A DNA stretch of 22,259 bases, taken from assembly GCA_035570595.1 (NCBI GenBank), contig DATMLF010000125.1:1-22259 (forward strand), read 5' to 3'. This DNA is from AP-15 sp035570595 (GTDB lineage: Bacteria > Pseudomonadota > Alphaproteobacteria > ATCC43930 > CGMCC-115725). This document shows positions 16,844 through 22,259 of the stretch, piece by piece; the stretch's first letter is position 1, and each line of letters starts with the position of its first letter. The position numbers were made by a program, and so were the translations under genes. Below the pieces are notes generated by a model that saw only the letters and a list, made by a program, of their open reading frames with translations, had not been told where the DNA came from and did no database searches.

Positions 16844-17221
16844 ATGACAATGTTGAAGAGTTCCGTGCTGGGCCTCGGATTGCTGCTGACGGCTTCTCTT
16901 TCGGCGCAACCGGCTGGCTCGGCGCAAGCGGCCGGGTTTGCTCCCGCTACGGCGAACCACCCGATGCAGCTGGCCCAGGCAACTCCCGAGCCGGCTTACC
17001 CCGACCAGCGGGCGCCTGGGCCAAAGGCAAGCTCCGACGATTGGATACCGCCGCGCCCGGTCACCACCACGCCGCCGTCACCCGAACGTTATCCCGGGCC
17101 GAAAATTGGGCCGAGCGGCTGGATCCCGGCTTCCGCTCCGACCCCGCCCGCGCCGGCCGGCGCCGACGATCGCGGGGCGCATCCCTATTCGCAGCACGGC
17201 ACCGGGCCGATGCCGAACTGA
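16844..17221 (+). CDS. Small secreted Pro-rich protein with two 26-residue repeats
   Basis: A 125-residue protein of unknown function. ATG 16844 is preceded by GGAG at 16834-16837 with six bases of spacing. Residues 1-29 are a clear signal peptide: a Lys near the N-terminus, the hydrophobic core VLGLGLLLTASLS, then a likely cut after GSAQA. The mature part is rich in Pro, Ala, Gly and Ser, has no Cys and is probably unstructured. It contains two imperfect repeats with a 26-residue period. PGPK falls at 58-61 and 84-87, and WIP at 67-69 and 93-95, each followed by a Thr/Pro run. It should act in the periplasm or outside the cell. The palindromes at 16676-16748 lie upstream. No family is recognised. 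The start signal and signal peptide support a real gene. Confidence 0.75.
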   Translation: MTMLKSSVLGLGLLLTASLSAQPAGSAQAAGFAPATANHPMQLAQATPEPAYPDQRAPGPKASSDDWIPPRPVTTTPPSPERYPGPKIGPSGWIPASAPTPPAPAGADDRGAHPYSQHGTGPMPN

Positions 17222-17245
17222 CGCGCAATCGGCTTCCACCCAATT

Positions 17246-17287
17246 GACGGCCGCGAAGTCGGCGACCACCGACCGGTCGCGGCCGTC
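17246..17287 (+). terminator. Long two-tier hairpin after the secreted-protein gene
   Basis: GACGGCCGCGA (17246-17256) and TCGCGGCCGTC (17277-17287) are perfect 11-bp arms. Inside them GTCGG (17258-17262) pairs with CCGAC (17269-17273). The structure begins 24 bases after the stop codon and has no T-run behind it. It may be a terminator or an mRNA-stabilising 3' element. The rest of the spacer to 17417 holds only the ribosome-binding site of the next gene. Confidence 0.4.
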
Positions 17288-17417
17288 GGCTGTCGGCACG
17301 GCAATCGCCACCGGGCGCCCGGAGCCATCAGCCGCCCGCCCGGTCGAGATTGCAAAACCAAGCTGCCGGCCGTCATAATCCGCGCTCGAACGCGAGCCAG
17401 CGCGGAGGAAGCAGCCG

Positions 17418-18254
17418 ATGCAATACACCGTCACCCCTCTCACCCCGCATACCGGCGCCGAGGTGCGCGGGCTCGACCTCAACGAGGGCGTCGACGACGA
17501 GACCCGCGCCGCGCTGAACCGCGCCTTTGCCGACCATCACGTGCTGGTGGTCCGCGGCCAAGAGTTCACCCCGCCGCAATTCATGGCCGCCGCGCAGGTC
17601 TTTGGCGAGCTGTTCCAGCACGACAAGCGCGAGATGCACGTGCCGGGCTACCCGCAGATCTACTATGTCTCGAACGAGCAGACCGTGCCGGGCAAGCGCT
17701 ACATTTCAGGCGAGACGTTTCACACCGACCATTCGAACCACCCGGCCCCGCCCAAGGCGACGATGCTCTACCCGGTGTCGTTGCCGAGCCATGGCGGCGA
17801 CACGCAATACGTCAACATGCACGCGGCCTATGACGATCTGCCGGCCGCGACCAAGGAGCGGATCGACGGCTTGAAGGCGGTGCATGTCTATCTGAGCAAA
17901 TACAGCCCGCGCGAGTTGCGCCCGCTGAGCGCCGACAGCGCCCGCCAGGTGCCGCCGCCGGGCGTGCATCCGCTCGTCCGCACCCATCCCGAAAACGGCC
18001 GCAAGGCGCTTTACCTGAACCCGGTGCGCATCGAGTCGATCCTCGGCATCGAGGACGACGAAGCGCTCGACCTCGTCGCCGGCCTGATGGCGCACGCGGT
18101 CCAACCGAAATACGAATACCGCCACCAATGGCATCACGGCGACTTCGTGATCTGGGACAATCGCAGCGTGATCCACAAGGCCAACCCTGATTACGACATG
18201 AACGAGCGGCGCTATCTCTATCGCCTGATGCTGAAAGGCGAGACGCCGGTCTGA
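17418..18254 (+). CDS. TauD/TfdA-family Fe(II)/2-oxoglutarate dioxygenase
   Basis: Members hydroxylate a substrate beside a leaving group while oxidising 2-oxoglutarate. TauD releases sulfite from taurine and TfdA cleaves 2,4-D. The 278 residues match the family length. Iron ligands are His102 and Asp104 in ETFHTDHSNHP and His253 in WDNRSVIHKANPDYD. Arg269 in RRYLYRLML is placed to bind 2-oxoglutarate. The start ATG has a strong GGAGGAA at 17404-17410. It stands as a single gene between two repeat-containing spacers, and its true substrate cannot be read from the sequence. The TSUP permease upstream would fit a sulfonate role, but gene distance and orientation make that weak. Confidence 0.93.
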   Translation: MQYTVTPLTPHTGAEVRGLDLNEGVDDETRAALNRAFADHHVLVVRGQEFTPPQFMAAAQVFGELFQHDKREMHVPGYPQIYYVSNEQTVPGKRYISGETFHTDHSNHPAPPKATMLYPVSLPSHGGDTQYVNMHAAYDDLPAATKERIDGLKAVHVYLSKYSPRELRPLSADSARQVPPPGVHPLVRTHPENGRKALYLNPVRIESILGIEDDEALDLVAGLMAHAVQPKYEYRHQWHHGDFVIWDNRSVIHKANPDYDMNERRYLYRLMLKGETPV

Positions 18255-18342
18255 TGCTCGAGGCTTTGAGTTGCTTCAGACTCCGCCCCGGGCGTGTCGT
18301 AAATCCGGCGGGCGCCGCGTCGGAAGCCCTGGCCGATCCATG

Positions 18343-18412
18343 CCCACACCGGCGAAGGCCGGTGCCCATGGCAGAAATGGGTCCCGGCTTTCGCCGGGAT
18401 GGAAAGTGTGGG
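18343..18412. repeat. REP-like large inverted repeat
   Basis: Outer arms CCCACAC (18343-18349) and GTGTGGG (18406-18412) are perfect. Inner 21-base arms at 18349-18369 and 18377-18397 match at 18 of 21 positions around a 7-base loop. The CCGGCGAAGGCCGG / CCCGGCTTTCGCCGG cores resemble dispersed palindromic repeats of alphaproteobacteria (comparison from memory). It sits 88 bases after the dioxygenase stop within the gene-free stretch 18255-18672. Confidence 0.65.
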
Positions 18413-18570
18413 GGTATGGAGCGGTCCCGACGCGGGGGCTCCCCTCTGGTCAGATGATTGACGAGGCAGACCAATCGTTTTGCCGGCCCACGGTCCGCGT
18501 TAAGCGGGAGGCCTTGGACCGGCTCTGGTGCCGGGCATCGACGGAAACCGGCAAGGCGTGTGCCGTGGTT

Positions 18571-18602
18571 CGTGGATAGTCGGGTCAAGTCCGGCCACGA
18601 CG
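18571..18602. repeat. Fragment of a second dispersed alphaproteobacterial repeat
   Basis: The segment containing GTGGATAGTCGGGTCAAGTC and then CGGCCACGACG resembles the common repeat that reads TGGCCGGGCTTGACCCGGCC on the other strand. Only one arm is evident here, so it looks like a degenerate copy. It is 70 bases before the FAH-family gene. Confidence 0.45.
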
Positions 18603-18672
18603 ATTGCGTGAGCCGTCCGCCTGGGTCTGGCAGTAGGGTGGAGACCGCGAACAAACCGGAGGAGACGGAAAG

Positions 18673-19458
18673 ATGCGCTGGATACGGTTCGAGACGAATG
18701 GGCATGCGGCTTACGGCATCGTCGACGGCGACACCGTGACCGAGGTCGAGGGCGACCCGTTCGCCGGCTACGAAAAGACGGCGACCCGCCATCGGCTGGG
18801 ATCGGTCAAGCTGTTGATCCCGGTCGAGCCGCGCACCTTTTACTGCGCCGGCCTCAACTATGCCGAGCACGTGATCGAGGCGGCGCGCAAACGCGGGCAG
18901 GAGCCGAACCTGCCGAAAGCGGCCGACATCGGCTATCGCGCCAACAACGCGCTCGTGGCGCACGGCGAAAATATCGTGATCCCGAAGAACGCGACCGAGC
19001 GCTGCCAGTACGAGGGAGAGCTCGTCGCGGTCATCGGCAAGAAGGCGAAAAATCTCTCTGAAAAGGACGCGCTCTCCTGCGTGCTCGGCTGGACGATCGG
19101 CAACGACTTTAGCGAGCGCACCTGGCAGGCGGGCGACCGCACCTTGTGGCGCGCCAAGAACGCCGACACGTTCAAGCCGATGGGGCCGTGGATCGAGACC
19201 GAATTCGACCTCGCCGCGGCGCATACGATCATCCGCGTCAACGGCAACGAAAAGATCCGCTTCAAGACCGACCACATGCTGTTCGGCCCGGCCGAGTTCA
19301 TCAGCCGGATGTCGCAATATTTGACGCTTTATCCCGGCGACGTGGTGTGGATGGGGACCGAGGGCGCCCCGGAAAACGTCAAGCATGGCGACACGATCGA
19401 CATCGAGATCACCGGCATCGGCACCCTGACCAACCCGGTCGTGCGCGAAGGGATGTAA
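18673..19458 (+). CDS. FAA hydrolase (fumarylacetoacetase) family protein
   Basis: The family acts on C-C bonds or tautomers of 2-oxo acids; members include fumarylpyruvate hydrolase, acylpyruvases and 2-hydroxyhepta-2,4-diene-1,7-dioate isomerase. The 261 residues contain a short N-terminal domain and the FAH core from about residue 55 (TFYCAGLNYAEHVIEA). Metal ligands are Glu114 and Glu116 in QYEGELVAVIGKKA and Asp145 in GNDFSER. Further marks are FKPMGPW and GDVVWMGTEGAPENVKHGD near the C-terminus. ATG 18673 follows GGAGGAG (18658-18664), a clear start. It appears monocistronic between repeat-rich spacers. An aromatic or keto-acid catabolic role is possible, but the exact substrate is unknown. 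Confidence 0.93.
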   Translation: MRWIRFETNGHAAYGIVDGDTVTEVEGDPFAGYEKTATRHRLGSVKLLIPVEPRTFYCAGLNYAEHVIEAARKRGQEPNLPKAADIGYRANNALVAHGENIVIPKNATERCQYEGELVAVIGKKAKNLSEKDALSCVLGWTIGNDFSERTWQAGDRTLWRAKNADTFKPMGPWIETEFDLAAAHTIIRVNGNEKIRFKTDHMLFGPAEFISRMSQYLTLYPGDVVWMGTEGAPENVKHGDTIDIEITGIGTLTNPVVREGM

Positions 19459-19472
19459 CCGGCGCCAGGTTC

Positions 19473-19560
19473 TGTCATTGCGAGCGCAGCAAAGCAATCT
19501 CGGGCCGCTACAGCCGTCCGGTCGGGCTTGCTTCGTCGCCTACCGGCTCCTCGCAACGAC
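19473..19560. repeat. REP-like inverted repeat (GTCATTGCGAG class)
   Basis: GTCATTGCGAG (19473-19483) is matched by CTCGCAACGAC (19550-19560), ten of eleven bases complementary. AAGCAA (19492-19497) pairs with TTGCTT (19528-19533). This is the widespread GTCATTGCGAGCGCAGC...GCTTCG...CTCGCAATGAC palindrome of Bradyrhizobium-like genomes, recognised from memory. It lies between the converging FAH-family and rpsI genes and could end transcription from both sides. Confidence 0.7.
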
Positions 19561-19640
19561 ACTCCTGTCGATCCGGGCGAAACCCGGGCTCTGGCCGCCG
19601 GCTCTGCGCGCACCAGCGGTGGAGCGCCCGGAGCCAACGC

Positions 19641-20210
19641 TCAGCGCTTCGAGTATTGCGGCCGGCGCCGGGCCTTGTGCCGGCCGTATTTCTTGCGCTC
19701 GACGACGCGGCTGTCGCGGGTCAGGAATCCCTGGGTTTTCAGGACCGGGCGCAGGCCGGGCTCGTAACAGGTCAACGCCTTGCTGATGCCGTGGCGCACC
19801 GCACCGGCCTGGCCGGAGAGGCCGCCGCCCGCGACCGTGCACATCACGTCGAACTGCCCCAGCCGGTTGGTCGTGACAAACGGCTGGTTGATGATCATGC
19901 GCAGCACCGGCCGGGCGAAATAGACCGGGCTGTCGCGGTCGTTGACCTTGATCTGCCCGGTGCCGGGCTTGATCCACACCCGCGCCACCGCGTTCTTGCG
20001 CTTGCCGGTGGCGTAGGCGCGGCCGAACGCGTCGATCTTTGGCTGCACGTCGGTCGGCGCCGCCGCGGTCGGGGCGGTGGGTGCGGCGGGTGTCGTCCGC
20101 GCCGCCTGCATCGCCTGGCGCAGGCTGCCGAGGCCTTGAAACGTCTGGCCGCGCGGTCCGGACGGCGGGTTTCCGGGCGGCGGGTTGGTCGCCTGGTCGT
20201 CGTCGGCCAT
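19641..20210 (-). CDS. rpsI: 30S ribosomal protein S9 with Pro/Ala/Thr-rich N-terminal extension
   Basis: S9 sits in the head of the small ribosomal subunit; its C-terminal tail reaches the P-site tRNA. The core runs from about residue 60 (AFGRAYATGKRKNAVARVW) through PVLRMIINQPF and GGGLSGQAGAVRHGISKAL to the basic tail GRHKARRRPQYSKR. The 189-residue length exceeds the usual 130-160. The surplus is residues 1-57, with NPPPGNPPSGP and TTPAAPTAPTAAAPT, probably disordered. The start MADDDQATN at 20210 is two bases after the rplM stop, fixing it by coupling. It is transcribed with rplM, away from the FAH-family gene. Confidence 0.97.
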   Translation of the reverse strand: MADDDQATNPPPGNPPSGPRGQTFQGLGSLRQAMQAARTTPAAPTAPTAAAPTDVQPKIDAFGRAYATGKRKNAVARVWIKPGTGQIKVNDRDSPVYFARPVLRMIINQPFVTTNRLGQFDVMCTVAGGGLSGQAGAVRHGISKALTCYEPGLRPVLKTQGFLTRDSRVVERKKYGRHKARRRPQYSKR

Positions 20211-20212
20211 TC

Positions 20213-20674
20213 TTACGCTCTCACATTCTTGCGGTTCATCGCGCCGACATCGAGCGGTGTCGGCTGCTGGGCCGCGTGCCGGTGATCGGGCCCGGCAAAG
20301 ACGCGCAGGTTCTTCAGGATGCGGCGCCCGAGAGGCCCCTTTGGCAGCATGCGCTCGACCGCCTTTTCGATGACCCGCTCGGGGTGCTTGCCGGCTAGGA
20401 TGGCGCCCTTGCTGCGCCCCTTGATGCCGCCCGGATAGCCGGTGTGCCAATAAAAGATGTCGTCCCGGCGCTTGTTGCCGGTCAGCTCGACCTTTTCGGC
20501 GTTGACGACGACAATGTTGTCGCCGCAATCCATGTGCGGGGTAAAGGACGGCTTGTGCTTGCCGCGCAGCCGCATGGCGAGGACCGAGGCAAGCCGGCCC
20601 AGGATCAGCCCGTCGGCATCGACGAGCAGCCACTCTTTCTCGATGTCGGATGGTTTGGCGGAAAAGGTCTTCAT
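20213..20674 (-). CDS. rplM: 50S ribosomal protein L13
   Basis: L13 is an early assembly protein of the large ribosomal subunit. The 153 residues show the family order: WLLVDADGLILGRLAS, MRLRGKHKPSFTPHMDCGD, VVVNAEKVELTGNKR, YWHTGYPGGIK and ERMLPKGPLGRRILKNLRVF. The C-terminal tail after the core is typical of alphaproteobacteria. The start ATG at 20674 has GGAG close in front. It forms the usual rplM-rpsI pair; the promoter should lie in the 20675-20894 spacer, where I see no clear motif. Binding of L13 and S9 to their own leader is known in some bacteria, but no such structure was recognised here. Confidence 0.98.
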   Translation of the reverse strand: MKTFSAKPSDIEKEWLLVDADGLILGRLASVLAMRLRGKHKPSFTPHMDCGDNIVVVNAEKVELTGNKRRDDIFYWHTGYPGGIKGRSKGAILAGKHPERVIEKAVERMLPKGPLGRRILKNLRVFAGPDHRHAAQQPTPLDVGAMNRKNVRA

Positions 20675-20894
20675 CGCTCCGGCCGCAAGCGCCGGCGCCC
20701 GGATGTGCCCGGCCCGGCAGAGCCGCCGATGTAGGCGATCGGGGGCGCGAGGTCAAGCAGCACGTCCGCTCGCGGCGGCGGGATCGTGGGCCGACCCGCT
20801 AGCCGCTGCCGCCAGCCGCCCGCGCCCTCGGTTGTGCCGCTGGGGTTCGCCGGCTAATGTGCGGTGCGCGCGCCCGGCCAGTCGGGCACGACGG

Positions 20895-20987
20895 GGAGGG
20901 GTGGCCGAGCGGTTGAAGGCGCACGCCTGGAAAGTGTGTAGACGGTGATGAATCGTCTCGCGGGTTCGAATCCCGCCCCCTCCGCCA
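20895..20987 (+). tRNA. tRNA-Ser(GGA)
   Basis: A complete cloverleaf, 93 bases including an encoded CCA. The acceptor stem pairs GGAGGGG (20895-20901) with CCCCTCC (20977-20983), then discriminator G. The anticodon stem CACGC/GTGTG encloses the loop CTGGAAA, giving anticodon GGA, which reads UCC and UCU. The long variable arm (GACG/CGTC) is the class II mark of serine tRNAs. The T-loop TTCGAAT is flanked by GCGGG/CCCGC. It is the last intact chromosomal feature before the transposon remnant. Confidence 0.97.
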
Positions 20988-21089
20988 TTTATCCCATAAA
21001 TGTCGATCATATCCGGGTTATCGGAATAGCAAAGGAACCCACCCCCCAACGAAGCCTCGAGTGTCTTGTCGATGCAGCTGGACTTGGGA

Positions 21090-22047
21090 AGAGGGCGCGA
21101 GGGTGCCGGCTTTTAGCGACGCGATCAGACGCCGCACCTCGCCCCAGTGTTCCCGAACGACAGCGGCCTTGACCCGCCGGCCCAGGAGCGGTTGCAGATC
21201 TTCGCGGCGGTGTGCCGCGTAGCGCCCGGTTTGATGAGCGTCCGACAGGCGGCGGCCTTCCCGGGCGAATTGCTCGAAACGAACCTCGTGAAGGCGCGTC
21301 GAGGCGCCGGACGGCAGGCCGATGTCGCGGACGAACCGCAGTCGGTCGATCAGCTCGCGGATATGGTCTGCCTTCGGCGATGTCGGAATGTTTTTCAGCC
21401 AGGCGTACGGCGTCATACCAACGGCGGGATCGACAGTAAGCAGCTTGTCGAGTTTGGCAATCTGCTCGGCGGAGACGGCATCGAGCAGGGCATCCGCGGC
21501 ACGTTTGCGGGCGCGGGCGTGGGCGCGGCCGGCAATGGCGGCGCGCTCGATCACTGCGGATGCGGGAAGAAGAACCTTCTCAGCACGAAGGGCAGCGATT
21601 GCCGGCAACGATCGGGTGGCCTCGGTCGGTGCTGCAGGCGGCCTGCGCGGCGGCCTCGATCATCAAGGGGAGATCGGCAGCGGTCGGCAGACGCATCCCA
21701 AATGCCGCGGCCAGGGCACGGCTATGGTCTGTCATCGTTTGGGACCGGCGGGCATATTCGGTGAACGCAGCGGGTGGAATCCCCAGCTGTGCCGCCAGCC
21801 AGGCGACCAGGCCGTCGACGGGATCATCCATCTGTGCCAGGGCGGCGCCGGGGTGGCGGATTAACGCGAGTTGCACGGCAAAGCCCAGACGATTGGCGGC
21901 ACCGCGCCGACTCGTCACAAGATCCCGGTCCGACCGCGTGAGTGTGTAATGGCGAGCCAGAGTGTCCGGCTCGCGGGGCACGCCCAGCAGCAGCCGGCGT
22001 TCCTCGTCTGTCAGCAGTTGTCGGCGCGCCAAAACCAACCCTCCCAT
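21090..22047 (-). pseudogene. tnpA: Tn3-family transposase tnpA, frameshifted and internally deleted
   Basis: TnpA is normally about 970-1000 residues and carries out replicative transposition with a DDE core. The start (ATG 22047) leads into the N-terminal domain: LARRQLLTDEERRLLLGV, ARHYTLTRSDRDLV and AANRLGFAVQLALIRHPG. After STDRGHPIVAGN the frame shifts at about 21600; the sequence resumes as IAALRAEKVLLPASAVIERA, needing one extra or two missing bases. It reads on to GRYAAHRR near 21203. It then jumps to a segment that I recognise as C-terminal (DLQPLLGRRVKAAVVREHW and SLKAGTLAPS, 21200-21090). Roughly 500 residues, including the catalytic part, are therefore gone. After 21090 similarity ends. 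A clear pseudogene; the internal-deletion reading rests on remembered family sequences. Confidence 0.88.
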
Positions 22048-22172
22048 GTCCCAAAACGGCCCGCCATGATTGTGGACAGCCGCGATTCGAGGGACGTATC
22101 TTGTGGACGGGAATGCGACGACGCACCGGGTGTCGTCGTCTCCGTCCACAGAACGGTCGTTTGCGAGACGGC
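22048..22172. promoter_or_regulatory. Putative res (resolution) site between tnpA and tnpR
   Basis: TGTGGAC occurs at 22071 and 22102 in direct orientation and again inverted as GTCCACA ending at 22150. TGTGGACGG (22102-22110) plus CGACGAC (22116-22122) mirror GTCGTCG (22132-22138) plus CCGTCCACA (22142-22150), making a 49-base dyad. The position and the repeated half-sites fit resolvase-binding subsites and divergent promoters for tnpA and tnpR. Subsite boundaries cannot be assigned by eye. Confidence 0.55.
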
Positions 22173-22259
22173 ATGGGCGCCATTCTCGGCTATGCGCGGG
22201 TGTCGACCGGCGATCAGGATGTCGCCGGTCAGACCATGCGGCTGACCGAAGCTGGGGTG
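22173..22259 (+). CDS. tnpR: Serine resolvase/invertase TnpR, 3' partial
   Basis: The last 87 bases encode 29 residues beginning MGAILGYARVSTGDQDVAGQ. This is the N-terminus of a serine site-specific recombinase, with the catalytic Ser at residue 11 in YARVST. In Tn3-family elements this enzyme resolves cointegrates at res and represses tnpA. It is divergent from the tnpA remnant. The visible part is undamaged; the rest lies beyond the window. The start could be TTG 22161 instead, but ATG 22173 matches the usual family N-terminus. Confidence 0.85.
   Translation, partial: MGAILGYARVSTGDQDVAGQTMRLTEAGV

Larger units (their letters stand above)
21090..22259. mobile_element. Decayed Tn3-family transposon, right end outside the window
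   Basis: A broken tnpA on the minus strand, a res-like spacer and a divergent tnpR on the plus strand reproduce the Tn3-family core layout. The left limit is uncertain: recognisable transposase sequence stops near 21090, and 20988-21089 contains no convincing 38-base terminal repeat. Loss of most of tnpA means that the element cannot move by itself. Confidence 0.85.

Noticed and set aside
16511..16960. A 149-codon minus-strand frame across the AT-richer spacer
   Set aside because: It overlaps the signal peptide of the secreted protein on the other strand, and it has no ribosome-binding site or domain that I recognise.
17219..17377. Protein-like minus-strand reading (FAISTGRAADGSGRPVAIAV) in the spacer before the dioxygenase gene
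   Set aside because: The composition is plausible for a gene remnant, but there is no start, no family match that I can name, and the strong hairpin explains part of the sequence.
20211..20756. Upstream extension of the rpsI reading frame to 371 codons
   Set aside because: The added part is a shifted reading of rplM. The S9 start at 20210, two bases after the rplM stop, is the natural one.
1..22259. CRISPR arrays, riboswitches, toxin-antitoxin or phage-defence genes
   Set aside because: Read on both strands, no regularly spaced direct repeats, no riboswitch cores that I recognise and no such protein families were seen.

Overview
The window is high-GC DNA, with GC-rich third codon positions that create long open frames on the opposite strand. 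It most likely comes from an alphaproteobacterium. The basis is the gene types, the rplM-rpsI pair, and dispersed inverted repeats of a kind common in Rhizobiales-like genomes (the repeat comparison is from memory; no search was run). Bases 1-15452 are one same-strand cluster for alpha-glucan and trehalose metabolism. Its order is glgE-type maltosyltransferase (5' end outside the window), treS-mak fusion, glgB, a possible 21-codon mini-gene, glgX, malQ and treY. Three of the junctions overlap (4, 17 and 4 bases), so the cluster reads as an operon.

The enzymes form a cycle. TreS converts trehalose to maltose, and its fused maltokinase makes maltose-1-phosphate. GlgE extends alpha-1,4-glucan with that donor, and GlgB branches the product. 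GlgX debranches the glucan and MalQ rearranges the linear oligosaccharides. TreY turns chain ends into maltooligosyl-trehalose, returning carbon to trehalose once TreZ has acted. TreZ, GlgA and GlgC are not in the window.

Bases 15453-19640 hold unrelated genes and spacers. They comprise a TauE/SafE-type permease on the minus strand, a short AT-richer spacer with two palindromes, a small secreted Pro-rich protein with a 26-residue repeat, a TauD/TfdA-type dioxygenase and an FAA-hydrolase-family protein. Hairpin-forming and REP-like repeats fill the spacers. Bases 19641-20674 are rpsI and rplM on the minus strand; S9 carries a Pro/Ala/Thr-rich N-terminal extension. A complete tRNA-Ser(GGA) follows at 20895-20987.

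From about 21090 to the right end lies a decayed Tn3-family transposon. Its tnpA has a frameshift and an internal deletion that removes the catalytic core. Next comes a res-like region with inverted repeats, then the intact start of a divergent serine resolvase that runs off the window.

No CRISPR array, riboswitch or convincing new defence system is visible. The least explained items are the mini-gene between glgB and glgX, the extra N-terminal region on GlgE, the repeat-bearing secreted protein with its palindrome-rich upstream region, and the dead transposase beside an apparently intact resolvase.
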